The notes under the pieces: model-generated | Databases searched by the model: none | What the model was told of the DNA's origin: nothing | What the model saw: only the letters and a program-made list of their open reading frames with translations | Source: CAZLXG01 sp964563585 | Lineage (GTDB): Bacteria > Bacteroidota > Bacteroidia > Flavobacteriales > Flavobacteriaceae | Direction: 5' to 3' | NCBI GenBank assembly: GCA_964563585.1 | Contig: CAZLXG010000001.1 | Coordinates: 3,591-67,590, forward strand | DNA length: 64,000 nt | Shown here: positions 53,502-61,739 of the stretch, piece after piece | Numbering within the stretch: the stretch's first letter is position 1 | Layout of the letters: each line of letters starts with the position of its first letter | Translations under genes and position numbers: made by a program

Positions 53502-54380
53502 ATGAAAAAAGTAATAATATTATTGATATTAATTATTGGATTTATATCTTGTAAAGACTTTAAAAAAGGCGTTGAAGATGGATATAATGATGCAAAAATT
53601 GAAGCTGAAGAAACAAAAAAACATGTAAAACTATTTGTACTAGATGGAGGTTCTTTATTAGCAAATAAACTTGAATTTTTCTCGCAAGACACCACATATA
53701 CAGGACAAACAAAACTATTAGCAGATGCATATTATGTGATTTCTCATCCAGAAGGAAACTTAATTTGGGATGCCGGTTTACCTGAAGCCATGGTTTTAGA
53801 CGAACCTACTACAATATTTAATGGTGGCTTTACTGTACAAAGACCAGATTCTTTGGCAAATCAACTAAAATCAATTGGTTTTAAAATTGCTGATTTTAAA
53901 TATATAGCATTATCACATTCGCATTTTGACCATACAGGTCACGCCAATTATTTTAAAGACGCAACTTGGTTAGTACAAGAAAACGAATATAATTTTGTAA
54001 CCAATGATTCGGCTCAAATTAAAGACCCAGACACTTATAATTCTATTAAAGAATTAACTAAAGTTAAAAAATTAAATGGCGATTTTGATGTGTTTGGTGA
54101 TGGCACAGTTGTTATAAAACATATGCCTGGACATACTATTGGTCACCAAGTTTTATACCTTGAATTAGGTTTAGAAAAACCAATCTTATTAACAGGAGAT
54201 TTGTATCATTTTAAAGAAAACAGAACAAATAAAGGTGTTCCAATTTTTAATTCAGATGTCAATCAAACTATAGAAAGCATGGATAAGTTTGAAGCTTTTG
54301 CAACAGAAAAAAACGCAGAAGTTATTATTCAACATTCTGTAGAAGACAATAAAAAATTACAAAACATATTAAAACAATAA
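53502..54380 (+). CDS. Lipoprotein metallo-beta-lactamase-fold hydrolase (lactonase-like)
   Basis: 292 residues. Lipobox IIGFISC (Cys17). The zinc motif HSHFDHTGH spans 139-147, with more ligands in MPGHTIGH, LTGDLYH and IIQHS, matching the N-acyl-homoserine lactonase (AiiA/AttM) branch. It would be anchored in the periplasm or on the cell surface and could open lactones, but the substrate is unproved. It lies between sufB (16 bp) and another lipoprotein, inside the suf operon, which is unexpected for this function. Confidence 0.9.
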   Translation: MKKVIILLILIIGFISCKDFKKGVEDGYNDAKIEAEETKKHVKLFVLDGGSLLANKLEFFSQDTTYTGQTKLLADAYYVISHPEGNLIWDAGLPEAMVLDEPTTIFNGGFTVQRPDSLANQLKSIGFKIADFKYIALSHSHFDHTGHANYFKDATWLVQENEYNFVTNDSAQIKDPDTYNSIKELTKVKKLNGDFDVFGDGTVVIKHMPGHTIGHQVLYLELGLEKPILLTGDLYHFKENRTNKGVPIFNSDVNQTIESMDKFEAFATEKNAEVIIQHSVEDNKKLQNILKQ

Positions 54381-54398
54381 TCATTTATTATTTTAAAA

Positions 54399-54815
54399 AT
54401 GAAAAAAGTATTAGTTCTATTATTTTGTATTGCAGCTTTTTTAAGTTGTAAAAATGAAAAGAAAACTGAAAATGAAGTTATATCTGCTGATAGTCAAGAA
54501 AAAACAGCAAAACAAAATGATGGATTAACCTTGTTAAAGGGTGAATTTGTGTTTTATAAGGATGCTGCAGTATTACAAACACATGCAGATATTTATGGTG
54601 TTTTTATAACCGACAAAATGCATGAGCTAAACAAACTTGCAGAAGCGTATAAAAAAGCACCAACCGATATGGTTAATGTTGAAATTAGAGGAAAAATTAC
54701 TAATAAAAAAGATGAAAAAATTCTTTGGGAACATAAAGTTGAAATTGTTGAAATACTTAACGTTATGCCTATAAGTTCTAAAGAAAATAATGTTGTAAAA
54801 CTTGGAGAAGAATAA
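54399..54815 (+). CDS. Small lipoprotein with NlpE-like OB pattern, function unknown
   Basis: 138 residues. Lipobox AAFLSC (Cys17). The mature region LLKGEFVFYKDAAVLQTHADI, then NKLAEAYKKAP and VNVEIRGKITNKKDEKILWEH, resembles the OB-type domain of NlpE-like lipoproteins, a pattern match by eye only. It follows the lactonase-like gene by 18 bp; sufC begins 1 bp after its stop. It is probably co-transcribed with the suf genes. Confidence 0.65.
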   Translation: MKKVLVLLFCIAAFLSCKNEKKTENEVISADSQEKTAKQNDGLTLLKGEFVFYKDAAVLQTHADIYGVFITDKMHELNKLAEAYKKAPTDMVNVEIRGKITNKKDEKILWEHKVEIVEILNVMPISSKENNVVKLGEE

Positions 54816-54816
54816 T

Positions 54817-55569
54817 ATGTTAAAGATTGATAATTTACACGCAAGTGTTGATGGTAAAAGCATTTTACAAGGTATAAACCTAGAGGTAAAAGCGGGAGAA
54901 GTACACGCAATTATGGGACCAAATGGTTCTGGAAAAAGTACGTTAGCATCCGTTATCGCTGGAAAAGAAGAGTACGAAGTAACTAAAGGAAATATTACTT
55001 TTAATGATGAAGATATTGATGAATTATCGCCAGAAGAACGCGCACATAAAGGTGTTTTTCTTTCTTTTCAATACCCAATAGAAATCCCTGGAGTATCAGT
55101 AACTAATTTTATAAAAACAGCTATCAACGAAACTCGTAAAGCAAATGGGTTAAAAGATATGCCTGCAAAAGACATGCTTAAAATGATTCGCGAAAAATCT
55201 GAATTATTAGAAATTGATAGAAAATTTTTATCACGTTCATTAAACGAAGGATTTTCAGGAGGTGAGAAAAAGCGTAATGAAATCTTTCAAATGGCAATGC
55301 TTGAACCAAAATTAGCTATCCTAGATGAAACCGATTCCGGACTTGATATTGATGCACTTCGTATTGTAGCAAATGGTGTAAACAAGCTAAAAAACAAAGA
55401 CAATGCAGTAATTGTAATTACACATTACCAACGTTTATTAGACCATATAGTTCCCGATTTTGTACACGTTTTATACAACGGTAAAATCGTAAAATCTGGT
55501 GGAAAAGAGTTGGCTCATAAGCTTGAAGAAAAAGGTTACGATTGGATCAAAGAAGAAGTGAACGCTTAA
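54817..55569 (+). CDS. sufC: Fe-S cluster assembly ATPase SufC
   Basis: The ATG at 54817 begins MLKIDNLHASVDGKSILQGI; a TTG five codons upstream overlaps the previous gene and is unlikely. 250 residues. Walker A GPNGSGKST, signature FSGGEKKRNEIFQMA and Walker B PKLAILDETDSGLDIDALR. SufC is the ABC-type ATPase that drives conformational change in SufBCD. sufD follows 10 bp later. Confidence 0.97.
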   Translation: MLKIDNLHASVDGKSILQGINLEVKAGEVHAIMGPNGSGKSTLASVIAGKEEYEVTKGNITFNDEDIDELSPEERAHKGVFLSFQYPIEIPGVSVTNFIKTAINETRKANGLKDMPAKDMLKMIREKSELLEIDRKFLSRSLNEGFSGGEKKRNEIFQMAMLEPKLAILDETDSGLDIDALRIVANGVNKLKNKDNAVIVITHYQRLLDHIVPDFVHVLYNGKIVKSGGKELAHKLEEKGYDWIKEEVNA

Positions 55570-55579
55570 TAACAAGCAA

Positions 55580-56893
55580 ATGGATTTAAAAGAAAAATTA
55601 TTATCATCCTTTTTAGTGCTTGAAGACCAAGTAGATATTGATACGTATGTACACGATATTAGAAATAATGCAATAAAAACATTTGAAGAAAAAGGCTTCC
55701 CAACAAAAAAAGAAGAAGCTTGGAAATACACCTCTTTAAATAAAATTTTAAAAGAAGATTACAGCGTATTTCCAAAACAAGAAAAAGCACTTGAATATAG
55801 TGATGTAAAAAAATATTTTATTCACGACATAGACACCTATAAAATAGTTTTTATCGACGGGAAATATTCATCACATTTATCAGAAACAACACACGATGGA
55901 ATGGACGTTTGCTTAATGTCTGCCGCTTTATCAAAACCAAAGTATCGCTTAATTATAGAAAACTACTTTAATAAAGCAGCAACAAAAGATAGCTTACCAT
56001 CATTAAACACAGCATTTTCTAGTGAAGGTGCATACATTCATATTCCAAAAAATAAACTGGTAGAAAAACCAATTCAAATCATTCATTTTTCAACAGGAAA
56101 TGAATCTGCAACCATGTTGCAACCACGTAATTTAATTGTGGTTGACGAGAATTCGCATGTACAAATTATAGAGCGTCATCAAAGTTTAACCTCAAATGCC
56201 GTATTAACAAATAGCGTTACCGAAATTTACACAAACAAGCGTGCCATTGTCGATTATTACAAAGTTCAGAACGATAATTCAAACGCTTCTTTAATAGATA
56301 ACACATTTATTAAACAAAAACGAGAAAGCATTTGTTCGGTGCATACTTTTTCATTTGGCGGTAAATTAACACGCAACAATCTTAATTTTTATCAAGAAGG
56401 CGAGCGTATCGATTCCATCTTAAAAGGCATCACCATAATTGGCAAAAAACAACATGTAGACCACAACACTTTGGTGCATCATATAGAGCCAAATTGCGAA
56501 AGTCATCAAGATTATAAAGGCATTTATGGTGAAAATTCAACAGGCGTTTTTAACGGAAAAATTGTTGTCGAAAAAGAAGCTCAAAAAACCAATGCATTTC
56601 AATCAAATAACAATATTTTGATAAGCGATAGAGCAACTATAAACACCAAACCACAACTCGAAATTTTTGCCGACGATGTAAAATGTTCGCACGGTTGTAC
56701 CATTGGTCAATTAGACGAAAGTGCTATGTTTTACATGCGTTCGCGCGGTATTCCAAAAAAAGAAGCAAAAGCACTTTTAATGTATGCCTTTAGTAACAAC
56801 GTATTGAATTCGGTGAAAATTCCAGAAATCAAACAACGAATCACTAACATTATCGCTAAAAAATTAGGCGTAAATATTGGGTTCGATTTATAA
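55580..56893 (+). CDS. sufD: Fe-S cluster assembly protein SufD
   Basis: 437 residues. FPTKKEEAWKYTSLNKIL is the typical N-terminal motif, and the beta-helix core shared with SufB includes DDVKCSHGCTIGQLDESAMFYMRSRGI with the conserved Cys-His. SufD pairs with SufB and helps iron entry. The repeat at 56905-56976 separates it from sufS. Confidence 0.96.
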   Translation: MDLKEKLLSSFLVLEDQVDIDTYVHDIRNNAIKTFEEKGFPTKKEEAWKYTSLNKILKEDYSVFPKQEKALEYSDVKKYFIHDIDTYKIVFIDGKYSSHLSETTHDGMDVCLMSAALSKPKYRLIIENYFNKAATKDSLPSLNTAFSSEGAYIHIPKNKLVEKPIQIIHFSTGNESATMLQPRNLIVVDENSHVQIIERHQSLTSNAVLTNSVTEIYTNKRAIVDYYKVQNDNSNASLIDNTFIKQKRESICSVHTFSFGGKLTRNNLNFYQEGERIDSILKGITIIGKKQHVDHNTLVHHIEPNCESHQDYKGIYGENSTGVFNGKIVVEKEAQKTNAFQSNNNILISDRATINTKPQLEIFADDVKCSHGCTIGQLDESAMFYMRSRGIPKKEAKALLMYAFSNNVLNSVKIPEIKQRITNIIAKKLGVNIGFDL

Positions 56894-56904
56894 AATTATT
56901 TGAA

Positions 56905-56976
56905 GCTATTTCCCGCTATCCGCTATATCTTTTTGTGAAAAACAAAAAGGATGCCGCTACTATCGGGGCTAAACAC
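56905..56976 (+). repeat. Dispersed repeat between sufD and sufS
   Basis: TTTCCCGCTATCCGCTATATC, T5, a short loop, then AAAAAGGATGCCGCTACTATC and GGGGCTAA. It is an unsplit copy of the repeat at 11300, 23887 and 61560; the T and A runs can pair. A GTG at 56935 inside it is in frame with sufS and gives a false N-terminal extension. Confidence 0.7.
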
Positions 56977-56982
56977 AAAGCC

Positions 56983-58197
56983 ATGTTCAAAGTAAACGAC
57001 ATACGAAAAGATTTCCCCATACTTTCACGACAAGTAAATGGTAAACCATTGGTATATTTCGATAATGCAGCAACATCGCAAACACCACAACAAGTAATTG
57101 ATGTTATTGTAGATTATTATTCAAATCACAATGCAAACATTCATCGCGGTGTGCATACATTAAGTCAAGAAGCCACTGATTTATATGAACAAGCACGACA
57201 AAAAGTACAAGCACATTTCAACATAAAACACAGTCACGAAATTATACTAACATCAGGAACAACACACAGTATAAATTTAGTCGCAAATGGCTTTTCATCA
57301 CTCTTAAAAAAAAGAGATGAAGTTATTGTTTCAGCGTTAGAACATCATAGTAATATTGTGCCTTGGCAAATGTTATGCGAACGTACAGGAGCTATTTTAA
57401 AAGTTATTCCAATGAACCAAGATGGTGAATTGATTATGGAAGAATACGATAAATTGCTCACAGAAAATACAAAAATTGTTTTTGTAAATCATATCTCAAA
57501 TGCTTTAGGAACCATAAATCCTATTGAAAAAATCATCAAAAAAGCGCACAAAGTAGGTGCAGCCGTTTTACTTGATGGTGCACAAGCTTGCCCACATTTA
57601 AAACCAGATGTTCAAGCCTTAGATGTTGATTTTTATGTAGCATCCGCACATAAAATGTGTGGACCAACAGGAGTTGGTATGCTATACGGAAAAGAAGAAT
57701 GGCTAAATAAATTACCACCATATCAAGGTGGTGGAGAAATGATTGCCGAAGTCACTTTCGAAAAAACAACATATGCAGAATTACCACATAAATTTGAAGC
57801 TGGAACACCAAATATTTGTGGCGGAATCTCTTTTGGTGCAGCCATAGATTATATGAATAATATTGGTTTTGATGCTATTGAAACTTACGAACACGAGCTT
57901 TTAGAATATGCTACCGAGCAACTCCTAAAAATTGATGGCCTAAAAATTTACGGAACATCAAAAAACAAAACATCTGTAATATCATTCAATTTAGAAGGCA
58001 TTCATCCGTATGATATTGGTACAATTTTAGACAAGCTAGGAATTGCTGTTCGTACTGGTCATCATTGTGCTCAACCTATTATGGATTTCTATAAAATACC
58101 CGGAACAGTTCGTGCATCATTTTCGTTTTACAACACTAAAGACGAAATTGACACTTTAGTTAAAGGTATTAAAAAGGCAAAAATAATGCTGTCGTAA
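56983..58197 (+). CDS. sufS: Cysteine desulfurase SufS
   Basis: The ATG at 56983 (MFKVNDIRKDFPILSRQVNG) is the family-like start; the in-frame GTG at 56935 adds 16 residues encoded by a repeat and is rejected. 404 residues. PLP Lys in ASAHKMCGPTGVGMLYG, active Cys in RTGHHCAQPIMDF, and NAATSQTPQQVID near the start. It takes sulfur from cysteine and hands it to SufE. The next gene is a lipoprotein and then sufE. Confidence 0.96.
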   Translation: MFKVNDIRKDFPILSRQVNGKPLVYFDNAATSQTPQQVIDVIVDYYSNHNANIHRGVHTLSQEATDLYEQARQKVQAHFNIKHSHEIILTSGTTHSINLVANGFSSLLKKRDEVIVSALEHHSNIVPWQMLCERTGAILKVIPMNQDGELIMEEYDKLLTENTKIVFVNHISNALGTINPIEKIIKKAHKVGAAVLLDGAQACPHLKPDVQALDVDFYVASAHKMCGPTGVGMLYGKEEWLNKLPPYQGGGEMIAEVTFEKTTYAELPHKFEAGTPNICGGISFGAAIDYMNNIGFDAIETYEHELLEYATEQLLKIDGLKIYGTSKNKTSVISFNLEGIHPYDIGTILDKLGIAVRTGHHCAQPIMDFYKIPGTVRASFSFYNTKDEIDTLVKGIKKAKIMLS

Positions 58198-58241
58198 TAC
58201 TTTGTCTCCTTTTTGTTATACTTTTATAAAAACACACCCTT

Positions 58242-58679
58242 ATGAAATTTTTATTATTACTGCTTTCCCTCGTATTTGTAGATAACGGTTGTAGCGACTC
58301 AAAAAAAGCTCAGGAAGACATTATTTCTATAGAATATTCTGCTATTTCTAAAGGTCAGTATAAAATGATTATCATTAATAATAAAACTATTTCAGTAGCA
58401 AGCAAAGTTAGAACAGAACCTACAATTAAAACGTGTAGTGAAACGGAATGGAAAAAACTATCTAAAGCTTTTCAAACTGTAGAAGTAGAAACTATTTCGG
58501 AATTAAAAGCGCCTTCCCAAAACCGTTTATTTGATGGCGCAGCTATTGCTAAACTTAAAATCACATATAACGGGAAAGTTTATAAATCTCAGAGTTTCGA
58601 CCACGGCAATCCTCCAAAAGAAATTAAAGCCTTAGTTGATGAAATTCTATTGGTTTCTGAAAACGTTGAAAAGCAATAA
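58242..58679 (+). CDS. Small lipoprotein of unknown function in the suf operon
   Basis: 145 residues, a hydrophobic leader ending FVDNGC (Cys17), then IEYSAISKGQYKMIIINNKT, KAPSQNRLFDGAAIAKLKI and SFDHGNPPKEIKALVDEI. The pattern is familiar from Flavobacteriia as a conserved lipoprotein, but no function is known to me. It lies 44 bp after sufS; a long inverted repeat separates it from sufE. Confidence 0.65.
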   Translation: MKFLLLLLSLVFVDNGCSDSKKAQEDIISIEYSAISKGQYKMIIINNKTISVASKVRTEPTIKTCSETEWKKLSKAFQTVEVETISELKAPSQNRLFDGAAIAKLKITYNGKVYKSQSFDHGNPPKEIKALVDEILLVSENVEKQ

Positions 58680-58705
58680 TTCTTATTGTATTTTTGCAAA
58701 TGAAT

Positions 58706-58792
58706 ATTACTTGTCAGGTTGAGCGCAGTCGAGACCTTTCTATTTTAAGTTTTATTTAAAAAACCTCTCGACTGCGCTCGAGGAGACAAAAA
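58706..58792. repeat. Long inverted repeat upstream of sufE
   Basis: GAGCGCAGTCGAGA (58721-58734) and TCTCGACTGCGCTC (58766-58779) are perfect 14-bp arms around a 31-base AT-rich loop. The arm sequence resembles the module in the copy at 11085. In RNA it would form a strong hairpin inside the suf operon, 23 bp before the sufE start. Confidence 0.75.
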
Positions 58793-58802
58793 AATTGTAA
58801 CT

Positions 58803-59225
58803 GTGACTATTGAAGCTATTCAAAATGAAATTATAGGCGAGTTTTCCATGTTTGAAGACTGGGAAGAACGTTATCAATATATGATTGATTTGGGGAAAGA
58901 TTTACCCTTAATTAACGACCAATTTAAAACCGAAAGCAACATTATAAAAGGTTGCCAAAGTAAAGTTTGGGTACATGCTGAAATGAACGATGATAAAATT
59001 GCATTTACTGCCGATAGTGATGCGATAATCACAAAAGGTATTATTGCTATTTTAATTCGTGTGTTCTCAAATCAGCACCCAAAAGATATTATTGCTGCTA
59101 ATACCGATTTTATTGACCAAATTGGCTTAAAAGAACATTTATCGCCAACACGTGCCAACGGCTTAGTAAGTATGATAAAACAACTTAAAATGTATGCAAT
59201 TGCATACCAAACACAATTAAAATGA
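58803..59225 (+). CDS. sufE: SufE family sulfur acceptor
   Basis: 140 residues from a GTG start. The active Cys is in NIIKGCQSKVWVHAEM, flanked by MFEDWEERYQYMIDLGKDLP and SPTRANGLVSMIKQLK. It accepts persulfide sulfur from SufS and passes it to SufBCD. Its stop overlaps the next start by 4 bp (ATGA), so the two are translationally coupled. Confidence 0.95.
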   Translation: MTIEAIQNEIIGEFSMFEDWEERYQYMIDLGKDLPLINDQFKTESNIIKGCQSKVWVHAEMNDDKIAFTADSDAIITKGIIAILIRVFSNQHPKDIIAANTDFIDQIGLKEHLSPTRANGLVSMIKQLKMYAIAYQTQLK

Positions 59226-59548
59226 ACGAAACAACTATAGACACAAACGCTTTAGGCGAAAAAATAGTAAATGTTTTAAAAAGCATTTTCGACCCAGAAA
59301 TTCCTGTTGATATTTATGAGTTGGGATTAATATATGATGTATTTGTAAATGACAATTACGATGTTAAAATCTTGATGACGCTTACAACTCCAAACTGTCC
59401 TGTGGCTGAAACGTTGCCTTTGGAAGTTGAAGAAAAAGTAAAATCTTTAGACGAGGTTAAAACTGCCGAAGTAGAAATCACATTCGACCCACCATGGACA
59501 CAAGATTTAATGAGTGAAGAAGCGAAGTTAGAATTGGGAATGCTATAA
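59222..59548 (+). CDS. SUF-associated DUF59/MIP18 protein (SufT-like)
   Basis: 108 residues. It has the DUF59 core SIFDPEIPVDIYELGLIYDV, MTLTTPNCPVAETLPLEVEE with the single conserved Cys, and ITFDPPWTQDLMSEEAKLELGML. Members help cluster maturation or delivery and are regularly found at the end of suf operons. It overlaps sufE by 4 bp. The exact clients are unknown. Confidence 0.93.
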   Translation: MNETTIDTNALGEKIVNVLKSIFDPEIPVDIYELGLIYDVFVNDNYDVKILMTLTTPNCPVAETLPLEVEEKVKSLDEVKTAEVEITFDPPWTQDLMSEEAKLELGML

Positions 59549-59617
59549 CTGAATATTCTTCACACAATTTTCCGTTTATAATATTTGTTACAAACAATTT
59601 ACACCAAATTTTATACG

Positions 59618-59915
59618 ATAAAAAAACTGAATTTACTACTTGGTATTTTAATTGAATTAATTCTTTTTTTCTGTTCATCAAATAACAACAATGATACATA
59701 TTCTGACGTACTAATTAGAATCTGGAAACCAATAAAGGAAATAGAAATTTATGTAGATAACTCAACAAAGTTATACTGACGATAGAGTTCCTGAAATATT
59801 TGAATTTGAAAATAACAACAATACTCTAAAAATTGAATATACAGATGACAAAGTAATAAATGGTAATCAATTACAAATTATTATATTGATTTGTGCGTAT
59901 AAAATAAAAAAATGA
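59618..59915 (+). pseudogene. Broken lipocalin-like lipoprotein gene
   Basis: Codons from ATA at 59618 read IKKLNLLLGILIELILFFCS, a lipoprotein signal whose ATG appears changed to ATA. They continue SDVLIRIWKPIKEIEIYVD to a stop at 59777-59779. The +1 frame from about 59760 then reads QQSYTDDRVPEIFEFENNN and TLKIEYTDDKV to a stop at 59913-59915. The pieces resemble flavobacterial lipocalin-like lipoproteins (from memory). Lost start plus frameshift make it non-functional. It sits between sufT and DUF2480. Confidence 0.6.
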
Positions 59916-60418
59916 CAGAAAAAATCATAAATCGTGTTACGAATAGTAAACTAATCACTTTAAATCTTGAGGATTATTATCCTAATGGAGACCGTGTGCT
60001 TTTTGATATTAAAGATTGGTTGTTTGAGGGTTTTGTATTACGAGAAAAAGAGTTTAGAAACCAAGTTTCAGAATTTAATTGGTCACAATACCAAGATAGT
60101 TATGTTGCACTAATTTGTAGTACAGATGCTATAATTCCTGCGTGGGCATTTATGTTATTAAGCATCAACTTAGAACCGTTTGTAAAAAAAATCATCATCG
60201 GGAATCTTGAAACTTTAGAAACGTCCATTTATCAAGACATTATCAATCAATTAAATGTTTCAGAATATAAAGACAAACCCATTATTATTAAAGGTTGCTC
60301 TAAAAAACCTGTGCCACAAAACGCTTATATTATGTTGGCTACAAAGCTAAAACCTATTGCCAGATCTATTATGTATGGCGAAGCCTGTTCTTCTGTACCG
60401 TTATACAAAAACAAATAA
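59912..60418 (+). CDS. DUF2480 family protein
   Basis: 168 residues with no signal peptide. It starts MTEKIINRVTNSKLITLNLE and contains GDRVLFDIKDWLFEGFVLREK, CSTDAIIPAWAFMLL and KGCSKKPVPQNAYIMLATKL; three Cys are present. DUF2480 genes are regularly linked to suf genes in Bacteroidota, so a role with iron-sulfur clusters is likely but unproved. The ATG overlaps the end of the broken lipoprotein gene. Confidence 0.92.
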   Translation: MTEKIINRVTNSKLITLNLEDYYPNGDRVLFDIKDWLFEGFVLREKEFRNQVSEFNWSQYQDSYVALICSTDAIIPAWAFMLLSINLEPFVKKIIIGNLETLETSIYQDIINQLNVSEYKDKPIIIKGCSKKPVPQNAYIMLATKLKPIARSIMYGEACSSVPLYKNK

Positions 60419-60477
60419 TTTCTTGTGACTTAAACAAATACCAAGTGTCTTAATCTATTAATTATTCAAATTAATTT

Positions 60478-60485
60478 TATATTTG
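60478..60485 (+). promoter_or_regulatory. Promoter -7 box for the DUF3078 gene
   Basis: TATATTTG matches the consensus 26 bp before the ATG. No good -33 element was seen, so the gene may also be read from suf. Confidence 0.5.
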
Positions 60486-60511
60486 CACCTATTTTATTAA
60501 ACATACACAAA

Positions 60512-61456
60512 ATGAAAAAGACGTTATTATTATTTACTTTTTTTATCGGAATGGTTTCGATGAATGCACAAACTAAAGAAGAATTACAAGCTCAAAAGGC
60601 TGAAAAACAAACTGTAGCTGACGCTGCTCAAGCTGAAGTTGATGCAATTCAAGGTCAAATTGATGCACTTCCTGGTTGGAAAAAAGGTGCTTTTGGTACT
60701 ATTGGTGGAAGTATTTCTAGTTTTAGTAATTGGTATGCACAAGGAACTCCAAATAATAATTCTGGAAATATTGGCTTTACTGTTAATGCATTTGCAAACT
60801 TATTAGAAGATAAATTCTTTTGGAGAAATGCTGTTAACGTAAACTTATCTTGGGTAAAACTTGATAATAAAGACAACCCTTTAGATAGTGATAGTTTTAG
60901 AGAAGCAACAGATGTTTTTAATATCACTTCTTTATACGGGAAAAAATTAAGTGAAAAATTTGCGGTTTCTGGATTAGGTGAATATAGAACTACCATTTTA
61001 AGCAACTTTAACGACCCTGGTTATTTAGATTTAGGTGTTGGTGCAACTTGGACACCTATTACTGATTTAATTGTTGTGGTTCACCCATTAAATTACAACT
61101 TTGTATTTAGTAAAGATGATACTATATTCGAATCTTCTTTAGGTGCTAAAATACTTGTGGATTATACTAAACAAATTGGTGTTATTAATTTTAAAAGTAA
61201 CTTATCGATGTTTCAAAGTTATAAAGTTTCTAATTTATCAAACTGGACTTGGACTAACTCATTTGGTTATACGTTATGGAAAATGATTGGTGTTGGTTTC
61301 GATTTAGGTTTAAGAAGTAACAAACAAGAAGCTTTAAATTATGCTTTGGGTAAGTATGATGCTACTGCTATTCCTGTTCAAACTGTTCCTGATTTTGATA
61401 ATATTGACAACAAATTACAAACGTATTGGATGTTTGGTCTTAACTATGCTTTCTAA
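60512..61456 (+). CDS. DUF3078 outer-membrane beta-barrel protein
   Basis: 314 residues. Signal peptide about 1-19 (MVSMNAQ), a short Ala/Glu/Gln-rich coiled coil (about 21-50), then GWKKGAFGTIGGSISSFSNWYAQG, the DUF3078 start, and amphipathic strands ending FGLNYAF with terminal Phe. It is predicted to be an outer-membrane barrel with a periplasmic helix. Function unknown. It often follows DUF2480 in Flavobacteriia. Confidence 0.9.
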   Translation: MKKTLLLFTFFIGMVSMNAQTKEELQAQKAEKQTVADAAQAEVDAIQGQIDALPGWKKGAFGTIGGSISSFSNWYAQGTPNNNSGNIGFTVNAFANLLEDKFFWRNAVNVNLSWVKLDNKDNPLDSDSFREATDVFNITSLYGKKLSEKFAVSGLGEYRTTILSNFNDPGYLDLGVGATWTPITDLIVVVHPLNYNFVFSKDDTIFESSLGAKILVDYTKQIGVINFKSNLSMFQSYKVSNLSNWTWTNSFGYTLWKMIGVGFDLGLRSNKQEALNYALGKYDATAIPVQTVPDFDNIDNKLQTYWMFGLNYAF

Positions 61457-61475
61457 ATAACACAACATATATAAT

Positions 61476-61509
61476 AAAAAAAGGAGCTTCAAACGAAGCT
61501 CCTTTTTTT
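61476..61509 (+). terminator. Strong terminator after DUF3078
   Basis: A perfect 15-bp stem (AAAAAAAGGAGCTTC/GAAGCTCCTTTTTTT) with a 4-base loop, 19 bp after the stop codon. Confidence 0.93.
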
Positions 61510-61559
61510 ATGCGCTATAAAGATTACTCATTGGTTAATATTTTCAAATTAAGGAAATC

Positions 61560-61735
61560 GTGAATGCTTCGCATTTGAAGTGACATCCTTTAAAACTTGA
61601 ATAAAATAAAACATTGTGAAAATTAAAAGTTGACAGATTGCCATGTTCTTCATCCTCGTAATGATATTTTAAAAAGATATAGCTCCTTACTTCGCTCAGG
61701 ATAAACTCCAAGCGCGACCCAAAGAGAAACGCCCA
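61560..61735 (-). repeat. Composite dispersed repeat with nested REP module
   Basis: On the minus strand: GGGCGTTTCTC and AGCTATATCTTTTT (61733-61669), then a REP-like module (CATTACGAGGATG...GGCAATCTGTC, 61664-61630), then AAAGGATGTCACTTC (about 61592-61578). The order is the same as at 23887-24025, so a REP copy sits in the loop of the second repeat in both places. It is non-coding and fills the spacer before hflX. Confidence 0.6.
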
Positions 61736-61739
61736 AATA

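Noticed and set aside
53502..54380. Horizontal insertion of the lactonase-like gene into suf
   Set aside because: Base composition looks like the neighbours and there are no flanking repeats or mobility genes, so transfer is not supported; only the unusual position is reported.
54802..54816. TTG start for sufC
   Set aside because: It overlaps the upstream lipoprotein gene and adds five non-conserved residues; ATG at 54817 is better.
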